A DNA stretch of 64,000 bases from Perkinsus marinus ATCC 50983 (lineage: Eukaryota > Perkinsozoa > Perkinsida > Perkinsidae), in NCBI RefSeq assembly GCF_000006405.1, contig NW_003206478.1, positions 3,282-67,281 of the forward strand. Direction: 5' to 3'. Numbering within the stretch: the first letter of the stretch is position 1; each line of letters begins with the position of its first letter. Shown piece after piece: positions 1 to 12,400 of this stretch. A program made the translations under genes and the position numbers. Below the pieces are notes generated by a model. It worked only from the letters and a program-made list of their open reading frames with translations. It did no database searches and was not told where the DNA came from.

Positions 1-870
1 CTGATCATATACAGATCCGAGATGCCACCTCCCATACAAGCTATCATATCTCTATCATCTTACTTGCAATCAAATGTCCACTCTCCCCAGATCTGGTTCC
101 CCAGATTCATCCAATTTCAGCCAAAACGAAAATTTTCTAAATCTGCGCATTTCGAGAAAGGGGCTTGCAAGTGAATCTCTCTATGATTTTACTTGCTCGC
201 CACTATCCCATCGTGCGCAGATTCGGATATTTTCGCCACCTCCCATACAAGCTATCATCTCTCTATCATCTCTCTATCATCTTACTTGCAATCGAGTATC
301 CACTTTCCCCAGGTCTGGTTTCCCAGGATTATCCAATTTTCGCCAAAAATGAGTCATGTCCAAAAATGGGCCATTTGGGAACTCGGAGATCACAACAGTC
401 CTTTCACAACTTTTGGTCACTCACAATATAAATAAAAATGCAATTAACGTATAAAACGAAAAATTTCCAAATCTGCGCATTCTGGGAAAGGGGCTTGCAA
501 GTGAATCTCTCTATGACTTCACTTACTCGCCACTATCCCATCGTGCGCAGATTTGGAAATTTTCGCATCTTCGCCTAACAGTGGACTTTCCAAATTTAAC
601 ATGAACATCATGCCACCTGCCATGCAAGCACCCAAGACACAACCAACTTGACAACCATATAGGGTCGGAATAACGGTCGTGCTGGTTGCATAAACTTACC
701 GCTGCGCCACAGTGGATTCATGACATTCAAAAAAAAAATGTCCCCTGATCATACACAGATACGATGCCACCTCCGATGCAAGCACCCAAGACACAACCAA
801 CAGGACAACAATATAGGGTCGGAATAACGGTCGTGCTGGTTGCATAAACTTACCACTGCGCCACAGAACC
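1..870. repeat. Cluster of direct repeats, no gene
   Basis: Two direct-repeat pairs fill this stretch. A unit of roughly 100 bp at about 124-235 recurs at about 454-558, and both hold a short stretch about an AAATCTGCGCAT core. A second unit at about 610-713 recurs at about 764-866 with a few differences. The opening bases of the window resemble the start of the second unit. No exon or protein match was recognised. These could be decayed interspersed-repeat copies or satellite-like DNA; the distance between the second pair is too short for LTRs of a normal element. Confidence 0.7.
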
Positions 871-2185
871 TATCACAGAGCCCTCCCTCTATCACTCGTC
901 ACACAGGCCTCACTGCTTTTTACAGTGAATTCCTCTATCAGTTCTCAATGGATCATGAGAGCTGGCCTGGCAGAGGTGATAGGTGACACGACAAATATAA
1001 AATTAAGAAAATCATCAATGTGGTCTCTTATATAACTTTTAGGTCCGCATCACCACCAACAGCCCAAAATTCTCACTCTGGCACCCACCCTAAATTCAAG
1101 GGAAAATCACTGAATTTCCCTTTAAAAACACTCAAATTTGAGTGAACGGCACTCCGCAAATTTAGCCCTCCCCCAGGTGATGCTCCGGAATCTTCCGTAT
1201 GCGAGCAGCACCACCGTGTGACGTCACGCACTCGACAGGCCGATAAATTGATTGACAACGCAGGACTTTCAAAGGCTAATTTGACAGAGAACGCCCTTCA
1301 TAAAAGCATGACATGAAGGGATATTCCAATAGAAAAAACTGTATATTCTATGGTGAACCAGATCCAATCTGGCAGAATGTTACTTCTATATCATTGTGTT
1401 CTTTCAGACCCCAGATTATCACGATCTTTACATGCATGCAAGCGCGACTACTCGTCACCCTGCCCAGAATTCCACAGTTGACGAGGGGAGGGCACAGGTG
1501 TTATTGTAACAGTCTTAACCACTCTCAGCGCGCGACGACGATGGTGCTTGTATCCCTCAAGAAAGCAACGGACCATGTGGGCGCTATGCAGTTGTACTCT
1601 CACTCTTGAACAAAGACTCGAAAGCGCGCTGGGCTGAGCTGTGCAGGGTCAACTGGCCATGCCAAAGTACTGACCATACGTTGCTTCGGGGTCTTTCGTG
1701 TTTTCCTTGGTTGACCTCTTACCTGTCAGATTGTGTGATAAGCTTCAGAGAAAGCGTAGTCGAACATAAGCATGCTGATTCGCTCCGTTTTTCTCGTGAT
1801 TTCAGTGTCCTGAAGGTTGGAATCACGTACGTGATAAGACTTGCCGGGCATCTGAGCTGTACAGCGGCCCGTGCAGGTCCAGTTTCTCATGGGGGAGGAC
1901 GTGGAAAACTCTTTCTCATCGCCTGTCAGACGCGAAATGAACTTCGCTGCGTTCAGCAAAGATAACCTGGAAGATTGGTCGAATAGGTGTGGGGCTTATT
2001 GGACCTGTGAGCACAGTTGACTCCATATGATCATTCTCTTGTAAGCATGCTTCTCCTAGACAAAAAACTGTGCATCGTATCTAACGCGACATTGTTGTAC
2101 TGGTTGTCGTAAGTACAGGTTCTGTCAGAAGGCCATGTTCCGGTTCTGCGTCATGGTCACCACCTCGGGTGCTTACGTTCATTGA
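871..2185. other. No recognisable gene
   Basis: Short open frames occur on both strands (for example 1313-1609 and 1606-1965 on plus) but none has a recognisable motif or an exon-intron pattern. The stretch lies just upstream of the integrase fossil and may be decayed element sequence. Confidence 0.5.
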
Positions 2186-2932
2186 ATGAGCGTATCTGCC
2201 AGCTTACTTACAGCAACATGCGCTTTCACCGGTTTCACGGCCATCTTCCCGATATCTGGCTCATTCAAGGCCAAGGACATTTGTGATGGGTTGTCAGTCA
2301 TCTTCAACCGTCATGGGCACCCGGTCCGACTACGTTGTGATCGCGCCAAGGCTTACCTGAGCAAGTATATGAACGATTACTGCCAGCAGTATGGTATTAC
2401 TATCGCCTATTCCACTCCTCGTTCTCCTTGGACTCTCGGTTGGGTGGAGACTCGCCATCGGGTTATCAACTCTACTCTGGCCCGTCTGATGGAAGGATCA
2501 GGACGTTCGTGGAATGATCCAGTAACACTCTCTATGCTCGAAAACTGTATTAACTCATATGGTCTGGAATACGAAGGCAGTGAAAATGTTTGCCCGTATG
2601 AGCTTATGTATGGTTTCGCACCTTGCTCCGCCCTACAAGCCCGCCTCAGGGTTGATCGCGACGACCCAGATCTCAACGACATCGAGACCGATGATCCCAT
2701 CGAGCTCGTCAGTTCAGCACGAGCTAAGGCTACCCGACTTGACAAACTTCATCAGCGTTTCAGGACCATATGGCAAGACCGCCGTGAACGTGTGACTGAC
2801 AACCGCGATAGCGGACAAGACGACAATCAGCAGGGCTCGAATGCCAGCACCAAGCCTATTCGTGCTGCGAAGGAGCGCGCTCTGCGTGCGTTGCAGCAAC
2901 ATTTTCTGCGCGATGACGATGAACACTTGTAG
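2186..2932 (+). mobile_element. LTR-retrotransposon fossil, integrase part
   Basis: An open frame of about 248 codons reads as the catalytic core and C-terminal part of a retrotransposon integrase. Visible landmarks are RCDRAKAYLS, then STPRSPWTLGWVE, the usual position of the last acidic residue, and NVCPYELMYGFAP, typical of Ty3/Gypsy integrases. It is followed by a basic tail. No protease, reverse transcriptase or LTR could be assigned to it on the same strand, so it is a broken remnant of an element. Family assignment to Ty3/Gypsy rests on the integrase motifs and is moderately sure. It is oriented opposite to the retroelement fossil at 6.0-8.7 kb, so these are two separate insertions. 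Confidence 0.8.
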
Positions 2933-3284
2933 TCTCTCGTTATCACCACTTATCATCAGAGAAATCGTTTATGGGGGGCGAGGCTGAGCACTCTATCCCT
3001 TCCATGGATTTCCTCGTTTTTCAGTCTCTTTTTACTTACTCGTCATTAGTCATACTCTCTCCATTATTGGACGGTTTGTGCGGTTTGGGTGTATCGACCG
3101 CGCCACGCCCGCGTGACGTAGTTTGTACTTGCGTGCCTTTGCGCATGCGTGTCCTCATTCGTTCGAAGTGATCATCAAACATCCGTCACTACCCCTTCGT
3201 CTCTATGCCTTCGAGTCGTGTTTCTAAGAAGTCCAACGAGCCTGCTCAAGGGTCTGGCGATCCCCCTCGTTCAACTTACGCTGT

Positions 3285-3339
3285 AGAACTCCAGATGATC
3301 GCTAGAATGAACTTCATTCTAGCGATCATCTGGAGTTCT
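3285..3339. repeat. 27-bp-arm perfect palindrome with 1-nt centre
   Basis: Left arm 3285-3311 and right arm 3313-3339 are exact reverse complements, with the single base C at 3312 between them. It is the longest of the one-base-centre palindromes in this window. No transposon ends or gene are attached to it. Confidence 0.95.
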
Positions 3340-4581
3340 CCTCGAGTGTCTCATCTTTGCTTCGCGAAACCCGCGGGGACGAATGTGCTAATGCGTGGGG
3401 AGAACGTGTTGTCCCTAAACTCAACGAGTTCGTCGAACGGCAAGGAGACAACTGGGTATGGTATGTGATTGGTTGCACGGCACTAAACAATATCAGCTCA
3501 CCAAGAAAATGTTTTTGCCTGTAGTCTGGTATCCCATTGCATCTCACTGAACTAATCGCAAAAGAGGTGGAGGAGCTCCGACAGGATAAATCTGACATAC
3601 TGCGAGCTTTGGAAGCTCCACATTATGACACGTCATCTCGTGCAGCTCTCATAGAGCCCAGCTCAGTCAACATTGGTAAGGATTGAGTTGAAGACTTCGA
3701 GAAAAAATGGGTTGCAAATCTCATAGAACACAAGAATCGATGTACCAAAATACGGCAAGCTTCGCTGATGACTTACGATGTGTCACGTAACTTGGTGAGA
3801 CCGATGCAGCTGAGTTTCGTTCCGATGGATAAGCCTCCTGACAGGTCAGCGCAATGGCAGGGTCTGTTGCCGTGCTTTGTGGATGCACCTTCAGTCTCGT
3901 GAAAGCTTCGTGGATCGGAAAAAAATTACTAGGTGCTAACCAGTAATTACCAAGGACTGGTCAATAGGATCCCCTATTAACCAGTCCTTGAGCTTCTGGC
4001 TAAATCTACATACCTCTACATGACTGGTTAATCGGCTAACCAGTCCTCCTGTGAACTCCAAAGTAATATTCAAGCAGCACATAGCTGAGTGACCTAGTAG
4101 AATCCTTCGGTTTGATCCCTTCACCACGATAAAAGGTGAACAGAACCACTCACCAGTCTTCCTCTCCAATTGCACTGGAACGATAACTTCATGATGAGAT
4201 ACTTCTGCTGCACCAGCATACGATAATTACACGGGTGTCTTCAACTTTCGCAAGCACGCGTCATTCGATGCAATTAGCTGGGTCGCTGCTTCGAACTCGA
4301 CATGCCGGCCGAACCATACTTCTGAACTTTTCGAGCTTCGAGGCTCGATCTCGAATCGATTCGATTCGTTCCCAGAAGTTATATAATCGATTGGTTCAAT
4401 GTCGATACCGGGAACCGAGAATCGATCTCGAATCGAATCTTTCGATTCAGGAGCGCCGGTTCGATCCAAGCCTTGGATTCCAAGGCTACGGCATATTTAT
4501 GTATTTTCTATTTCGAAAAGTCGCGTACGATGGAACCACTGAAACCACTGAAACCCAGCACCTGCTCGTGAGCGTCCCTAA
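3340..4581. other. Noncoding stretch with palindromes
   Basis: No gene recognised. Contains an imperfect inverted repeat at about 3950-3999 (arms built on AGGACTGGT), a one-base-centre palindrome at 4352-4368 in a stretch rich in TCGA words, and a chained pair at 4464-4487 (arms of 7 and 9 bp sharing sequence, each with a one-base centre). Confidence 0.7.
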
Positions 4582-5138
4582 ATTCCTCGCCTCTAAAGTG
4601 CTCAATCCGCCCCTAAATGGCTCAATCCGCCCCTGAATTACTCGTACCTGCCCCTAACTTTTCTAGCTACCCGAGCGTCCCTGAAGCGTCACTGCAAGCG
4701 TGCCATGTGCCTTTGTTGACTGCCATGACATCTCGAGGAAAACTCTTGTGCATTACGCATTACGCTTGACTTTGGCCGTCTCAAAGATACATGTTTGAAC
4801 TTGACCAGCCACTGGCTGGAATGTTCCGAAACCTTGGCCGACGCAACGATCAATCTAGTTTCACATCAGTGTGTTAAGTCGCTCTATCCACTGACCTTGG
4901 CCGTCCTGAACACGTACTCAGCGTACTGAACTCCACCACGCAACTACATTTATTAGATGAGCACACTGGTATGGGTCACTGAGACAGAGACTGTGCCATG
5001 TATGTCAGTCTCAGAGAAGCTGGTACGATAGCAGATGACTCATCCAACTTTAGAACGCATGTGGCATATTGGAGCAATTTAGGGGCGGATTGAGCAATTT
5101 AGAGGCGGATTGAGTAATTTAGGGGCGGGGCGAGGAAT
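4582..5138. mobile_element. MITE-like element with long inverted ends
   Basis: The two ends, about 4582-4643 and 5071-5138, are inverted copies of each other. Both open with ATTCCTCGCC and then carry two tandem units of the form CTCAATCCGCCCCTAAAT. The interior has no coding potential, so this looks like a small non-autonomous DNA element of about 560 bp. I could not identify a clear target-site duplication, so the exact edges and superfamily are uncertain. Confidence 0.6.
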
Positions 5139-6024
5139 ACGGATTTTTGAACCTATGCTATATGCGATAGCTATTAGAGGTATTAGGGTACTAGGGATAT
5201 TGAATTTGCGTTGTAGATTATACTCAGAAATAGTATTTGAATAATCTATTTCTGAATTACCGAAGAACAATCTCGAGGGTTCGTCCAGGCCGAACCCGGG
5301 GAATACATCCTTCCGACCTGGGGAATCGGCATCTGCAGAATATCTGGCTGTTGCCGCCATTGGCAGCGTGCCACAGCGAAGCGATTCGCCTCGGGCGAAC
5401 AGCGAGGTCGTGCGCGGGTATCAAATATCTCGCTGATAGAGTCTATCCGAGTCAGATAATCAGACAGACTACCAGTGCATGACAGGCACTGCCTGTGGCT
5501 ATCAACTGAGCAGTCTAGCCTCGACCCTCACTTTTTCTTCGCGCGTCACGCGCGTGGAAGTGCCTTATTAAAGGCATCCTGAATTATTGCAATACTAATA
5601 GTATTATACTATGATAGGTGCTGTAGACCATATAAGTAAGCCTCAATGCTGAGGTAAAAGAGAATTTCAATGGATTTCGAATTTCGAGGTGGATCGATTT
5701 CTCGAATCGAATCGATTCGTCTGCCCGCCGCGGCATCCTCGATTGATTAGCACCGAACAATCGATCGATTTTCGATATCTCGATCCAATCGAGCCTCGGT
5801 CCGTTGCATGCTAACTTCGGAGCTGTATCATCGGCTCCAATCGCGTACACTCCTTGAACTTCTTCCACGAATACTTCCACGCTCCCAGTTGGTTGTGCCG
5901 ATTTCCCAGGAGATCCAGGGCCGTTGGGTTTCTGGACTTCACCAGCAACACCAGAAGTCGATACGATAGAAGGACCTCGCGGCGAGGTCCTTCTATCGTA
6001 TCGAGGTCCTTCTGTCCTGATTTC
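5139..6024. other. Noncoding stretch with two palindromes
   Basis: No gene recognised. A one-base-centre palindrome with 8-bp arms lies at 5703-5719. A perfect palindrome with 23-bp arms lies at 5958-6004 (centre G at 5981); part of its arm is repeated once more just downstream. An inverted repeat with a 12-base loop lies near 5209-5255. Confidence 0.8.
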
Positions 6025-8679
6025 TCACGTAATGGCGGGCGAGGTCCTCGCCAGGTGCAGTACTCGAAGTCGACTGCCAACAGCAGTTTCAGTGTGGACT
6101 GGCTGCGTGGGTGGTTCAACGGGATTGACCCCATGACGTAATAAGCCAGTACAATGTCTGGTTAATAGATATTGTACTGCCACTTCAAGTACAGCCAGGG
6201 ACAGAAATAAGCCATATATACACCTACAGGCGTAAAAACGCTTATTGGTATTAGGAATCCGGATAGTCAAGAGTTTTTGGAGCACCTGACCAGTGGCCAG
6301 ATGCATGAATGCATCTTGTAAATCTAGGCAGACTATGTGCGGGACAGACCGGAACATATAATACAAATGTTCGAGCTTAATCTGCCGAAATCGCAGTTTG
6401 CCAAAACGTTTCAATAACTGATTAATCTGTATGCAAGGGAAAATGGGTCTTATCCAAGGTTTTTGGATAGGATAATACGTTGTTGTGGTCACCCAAGGAT
6501 ACTCATCTGCAGCACTATCTGGAACATGAGCTAGTTTACCTTCTGCCACAAACGCAGCAACAAGCTCGTCGCACTTGCGTTGCACATCAGGCGGTGCAAA
6601 AGTGTAATTTTTATGGGTTTTCACATAAGATGGTGGGAGTTTACGTGCTTCAAGCAAAACAGCATCAGAGACTTCTGCTATGAACTGTGATTGAGATGGA
6701 TTATCAGGGTTGGGTTGGATTCCAATCTGTAACCATCCAAAATCTAAGATTTTAAATCTTTGATGACCAAAAAGGAATGCTTAGAAGGGACAACCTCAGC
6801 AGGTGAAGGTTGTGTGCTGACAGTCAGTACTGGCTGAGCGTCAGGCTGTGGAAGCGTAGGGTGAACAGGTATGATCGGTATAGTGCCAGAGCGTAAAAAT
6901 CTCGTAACTGGCTGTAATCCCAAACGTGTGTCAAGGAATAATCCATCCTCGAAGAAACGAAGTTCATCAAGCCCGATCGAGCCATCGACACCATGGGCGA
7001 TGTGCTTAACAATAAACGGTGACCACTCAAGTGTAGTAGTGATATCACCACGAGCAGCAGAGAGTGTGATAGTATAAGAGAGTTGCCAAAGTGTCGACCC
7101 GACCAGCAGTGCAAAATGACGCAGACTGATCCACTAGACATGCAGTGAGATCAGATTGCAATAGGTTTTGAGCTAACCGATGAGTAACTAGAGAATGCGT
7201 GCAGCCCGTATCGACAACAAGGAGAGGTGCTGCGGGTATACTATTAGGGGGTTTGATAGCTATCAATGAAAGTGTAGACTGAATGGTTTGGACCGAAGCT
7301 GACGAAGAAGTTCAGTGCACCTGCCCAGTGGTTGGTTTGGACGCTGCGTCAGAAGTCGGCAGTCGAGTAACACGAGAAGCCTGCTGTTCTAAAGGTTAGT
7401 GAGAGAAACGGCATTTCTCGCCAAACCGACATTTACCAGTAAAAATCTGGTAGATACAGCGTTTCTGGGCCTTACAAGTTTCAAACTTGCTAGGGTCTTG
7501 GTCCTTAAAGGCCCTTTAATAAAGGGTATTGCTCGTTCGCCAGTACTACTGGGAAGAGACGAAACAAGAGGGTTGGTGGACTTTGAGTTGCCATGGGATC
7601 CTGGTGAACCAGGTGAACGTTGGAATCCAGAAAAAGACTTATGAGCGGCTTGAACCCGTTGACGAGCATCTGGACGCGATGCTAAGTGATGAACTGACAG
7701 GTTGGGATCAAGAAGCGAGGTATTAGCTGCAATAGCTAACTCAGTCCGTAAGCCAAGTTTGAAGATTCGGCTGAGCTGCGAATCAGATAGTTTATAGTCA
7801 ACAGCAGCACAATCAGCCCGAAGTGCTAGGAGTCTAGCAAGGTAATCATATACAGACTCGAAAGGAGCCTGGACGAAAGAGTCGATACGATCGTCGAGAC
7901 GTTAGACTTAGAGTCCTGAGATTGTTAGAGTCCCCATAGGTTGTACGAAGCCAATGAACGCCTCTATCAAGAACAGTTGTGTAATCAACAAGCCCTAGAT
8001 CAGACTGTGCGGAAGGTTGGACCGCCGACAGAAGCCCTGCTTTGACATTCTCTCCGCAGCAATGAACTAAATAATGCCACGCTAATTTCGAGCCCAGTTC
8101 AAGGTGAGTAATTTCACGCTGAATAGCATGTAGAATAGAATTTATAGGGCGAGAATCAGAAAGTCCAGCATAAGGGCGATTATTAGAAATACGCATGGCT
8201 GTGATAGTCTGTACAGCTTTCATACACTCAGCTACCACCTTGGGATCATCGCTCGATCCTGCCACTGATCGCACATTTCCAGCAGAGGTTGCGCTAAAAA
8301 TCCCAGTGTAACGGGGTGGATTGCGAACAGACGAGGCGTGGGAATCAGCAGCAGATGAAGGAGGTAGAGGGGCTAGACCTTTAGCTAGCCGGGAGAAATA
8401 AATTTCGCGATATTTAATACGATCGCGAAGTTCGGGCAAGGCGGATAGAGCGTGTTCAAGTTCCTCAAGTTGAACACGGTGTAAAAGCCCAACATCAACG
8501 TCTAGAAAGTCGGCTAACGTTTGTTCCCCATCCAGAGTAAAAAGAGCGAGCTTACCTGGTTCATCAGTAGGCATAACGGGTTCTCCACCAAGTTGTTGCA
8601 ACTCAAAGCTTATCCAAAGTGCTCGGACAAATCGATTAGCTGGGCGTGCGCACAACATCCAGGCCAGATATATTTTCAC
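6025..8679 (-). mobile_element. LTR-retrotransposon fossil: gag-like, protease, RT
   Basis: Read on the minus strand, three parts occur in the order expected of an LTR retrotransposon: a gag-like frame (about 8679-7846), an aspartic protease fragment with the VVDTGCTHS active-site motif (about 7266-7045), and a reverse-transcriptase fragment (about 6657-6025) with YPIQKPWIRPIF and CLDLQDAFMH blocks. The element is broken in several places and I found no flanking LTR pair. Ty3/Gypsy is the likeliest family from part order, but the short RT block does not exclude another retroelement group. Loss of frame across most of its length implies it is old. Confidence 0.75.
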
Positions 8680-8684
8680 ATGTC

Positions 8685-8745
8685 ACATCCCGGGATCGAA
8701 CCTCCGAGCTCCCGGTTACTAGCCCAACAGTTGGGTCCCAACTTG
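8685..8745 (-). repeat. tRNA-like fragment (Thr-like)
   Basis: On the minus strand an anticodon-arm-like segment (loop resembling AGT) is followed by GGAGGTTCGATCCCGGGA, a good T-arm with an internal Pol III B box. The 5' half does not pair with the 3' end, so this is a decayed tRNA or tRNA-derived repeat, not a working gene. Confidence 0.5.
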
Positions 8746-8877
8746 CAAACCCTCTCGAGTCTGTTTGGCAACAAGCGTCATGTCCCTGCTGAGTATGACC
8801 TCTTTCTTCTGGACTCCACACGTTTCCCTTCTCGGTGCTCTTCTCTGTGAAGCCTTTGTCACGCGCCACGAAATTTT

Positions 8878-9080
8878 CAGAACCACTCCGAGTGGTTCTG
8901 GAATCTGCGAAAGGCTCTCAGAATCGCGCAAAAGCTCCTTTGAACGTGCTAAGAACCACTTCTGGAAACGTTTCTGGGATCGTTTCCGGAGCTGGGTCTA
9001 TGAACAGAAAATCCCAGAATCGTTTCTAGAAACGCTTCTCAAATTTAAAACCGGTCTATTGAGCTGTTCAATTTGAACAG
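8878..9080. repeat. Two one-base-centre palindromes upstream of alpha-COP
   Basis: A palindrome with 11-bp arms lies at 8878-8900 (centre C at 8889) and one with 8-bp arms at 9064-9080 (centre T at 9072). The remainder up to the alpha-COP start at 9415 shows no gene. Confidence 0.9.
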
Positions 9081-9414
9081 GCGGACAGTTTACTAAAATC
9101 AACAGCGCGGGGCGAGCGAGAAAGTAGCTCGACTGTGCACGATTTCGCCCGAAGGCCCGAACGCACGATTTCCCTTGAAAAGTTACAACTAGTTTGTGTA
9201 GCCAAGTAGTGAGACGTTCCTCGCAACATATATTCATAGTGAGCATTGTTCCAACACCGTTGATGAATTCTCCATACACCATTAGTTGCTGCTGTCAATA
9301 TCACCGAACAACTCCGAAGCAATTGTTCCAATTACCGAGATTTTCTCTCATTTTTGATCATCAGCCTTCCTATTTCTTTTATTTTCACCTGCATTGTTGT
9401 GACGAGAGATTCTA

Positions 9415-12400
9415 ATGCTGGTCAAGTGCGAAACGAAATCGAACAGGGTGAAAGGTCTATCATTCCACCCAAAGCAGACATGGATACTCGCCTCTCTCCA
9501 CAGTGGGGCAATCCAGCTTTGGGACTATCGGTAGGGTATCCAAATCATGGCTCGCACTGGTGCTCAATGTCGATACTCAACAAGGGATCATACGTCGCAT
9601 TTTGATCATTCAATATTGACGTGTAGCTCTGAGCAAAGATCAATCAGTGGTCCTTTCAGGCTGGGTACACTTATCGACAAATTTGAGGAACATGATGGCC
9701 CTGTGAGAGGGGTATGTTTTCATCGTACTCAACCTTTGTTCGTCTCCGGAGGAGATGATTACAAGATCAAGGTGAGCCATACAAGCGGACCTTCCGTCAT
9801 GCTCGCTTCATTGATCAGGTTTGGAATTATCGTCTGCGCCGATGCATGTTCACGCTATTGGGTCATCTCGACTATATCAGAACTGTTCAATTCCATAATG
9901 AGTACTGATCTATTGTCACTGTGTTTTACATCCCCTTCTTGACAGGTATCCATGGATCGTCTCCGCATCAGATGATCAAACTGTGAGGATCTGGAACTGG
10001 CAGTCCAGATCGTGTATCGCGGTCTTGACGGGTGGGCTTCCTATACCAACACCGCCCTCCCATCATATTATCACCTATTTTCAGGACATAATCATTATGT
10101 TATGAGCGCTCAATTCCACCCAACTCAAGACCTTGTCGTCAGTGCTAGTCTGGACCAGACCATCAGAGTATGGGACACGACAGGTCTGAGGTAGTAGTAG
10201 TATCAACACCTCATCAGTGCTGAGACCTTTCACAACATGCTTCAGGGATAAGACCGTGTCGATTACCTCGATGGGCATGGGAGGTATGATGGGGCCTATG
10301 GGAGGTAGTGCTAATGTTAATGCCATATCGTGAGTGCGTCGTATCTTAGGTAGAATGGGGAACAGAGGGGTTGCTGGATCACTAGGGAGCGGTGCGGACA
10401 TGTTTGGAACGACGGATGCTATCGTTAAGTAATATCACTGGCTCTTGGCAGGATAGCAATTGCCTCGATTTGGGCAGCGTCATGAGGTTCATATCCGCAA
10501 TAGAAATCGAATTAATGGTTTTTGTTCGAAGAGGCCTCAGTATTCGGAATGATAGCCCCCCTATCGGTCGCTCCACTATGTGACTATTGGTCGCATCGTT
10601 GATAGGTACGTGCTTGAAGGCCACGAGCGTGGTGTCAACTGGGCGTCATTCCATCCCACCATGCCTCTTATCGTATCTGGTAATGATCAGCATCTAATAA
10701 TGAAGTATTCAATATTCCCCTTAGGTTCTGATGATCGTCTGATCAAGATATGGCGGATGGGTGATGGGAAGGCGTGGGAAGTGGATACCCTCAGAGGCCA
10801 CTTCAACAACGTCTCGGCTGTCTTTTTCACCCGTAATACTCCTCGGCTATCTCTGGGAACAGATACTCTCCTCGGTACATATCTCATTCCTGCTTCGATC
10901 ATCATTCCTCTTACATAGTGTAGCAAAAGTCTTGAATATGATAGACGGGTGAAATAGTTAGCCTAGAAATAGTTAGTTAGCATAATAGTTGAGCCTCGCT
11001 TCAGCCTCAAACACCACTTAGTTGTTACCACTGTATCATAAATCTCGAGAACGTGGACAATAGTTGAGGCCTTCATCAGCATTTCTCTCGTTGTTCAGCT
11101 AAGAAGGATCTTATCATATCCGACTCGGAGGATCGTACAATCAGAGTCTGGGATGCCACCAAGAGGGTTGCTATACATACCTTTAAGTAATGTACCACTT
11201 GGTGTCCGCTCGGGCATGCTGAGATACTCCTTCAGGCGCGAGAATGATCGTTTTTGGATTCTGGCTGTACATCCGACCAACAGCCTCATCGCAGCCGGTC
11301 ATGATTCTGGCATGGTCGTTTTTAAGCTCGATCGTGAGAGACCAGTGTTTGGCCTTGGTAGCAGTAGCAGTCACGGTGGACAGGTAGGGTGTTTATTATT
11401 ATCTAATACGTGTTTTAAGTTGCCATCAGTCGCTGTATCTGGCAAATGGTGGCTACCTTACCGTACAGAACATCGACCAGGCCAGGCCTCAGCCAGGAAC
11501 AACTGAAAGTACGTCTAGCAACATCTGTCGTGAGGGCGTTACTACTGCTGCTGGTTTAGTTACTCCTCAGTCGACTAGTCTGGCATCTCTGAGGCGTCCA
11601 CCGAACGCTATGGTATCGTCGCTGAGGTCTTTGATGGTGAATCCTTTTTCGAGCACTGATATGAACGCTATTGTCATGTATGTTGACCAGCAAGGAGTCG
11701 GTAAGATGCGGGTGGTATGGCCACCCACGTGAAGGGAATGTCATTGGATGAGCGCGTTCTTCTTGGACTATTTCGAGTCTCTTCATCTACCCTATTGATT
11801 CTGATATCATGTAGGTTCGTATGATCTCTACTCCTGCACTAACGCCCAGCTCGCCCAAGGACTTCGAGATCCTCTAGCTCCGAAGGAAGGCGCTGCCTGT
11901 AACGGTGCATGCTTCGTGAGCAGGAACAGACTGGCGGTAATAGTAGCGTGGTAGTGGCGATTATTTGGTCGATTCTACTTGTTAGGTACTCCATCGAGAC
12001 AATACGATCGGATTATACAATTTGAATAACGAGTTGGTGAAGAAGTTCGATCCACCGGTGCCCAAGAATCAGAGCAACGTTGAGGCCATCTACCAGGGCG
12101 GGAACAACAAGGTGGGTATAGACTTCCTCTTGTAGAGGTCATCGTTGGTGTTAGGTTCTCCTGCGGTCTGGGGAGGTAGTGCAGCTATTCGACTTCAACG
12201 CGAGGAGTGTGGTTGGCGAGATCACTGTGGCTGGTGGTGTCCGTTACGTCGTGTGGAGCAAGAACATGGAGTAAGCGCGGGAGTAGCTCCCTGTGGGCTT
12301 ACTATTTGCCTTGTCCAGTTACGTGGCCTTTTTGGGCAAGCATAACATCACATTAGCTAACGGGCGTAACTTGGAGCTCCTACATTCTCTACATGAGAAC

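Noticed and set aside
610-866. Direct repeats 610-713 and 764-866 as LTRs of the integrase-bearing fossil
   Set aside because: They are only about 150 bp apart, both on the same side of the integrase part, and show no TG...CA ends or primer-binding site.
8685-8745. Primer-binding site of the retroelement at 6.0-8.7 kb
   Set aside because: On the element's sense strand it reads as tRNA sense, not as the complement of a tRNA 3' end.
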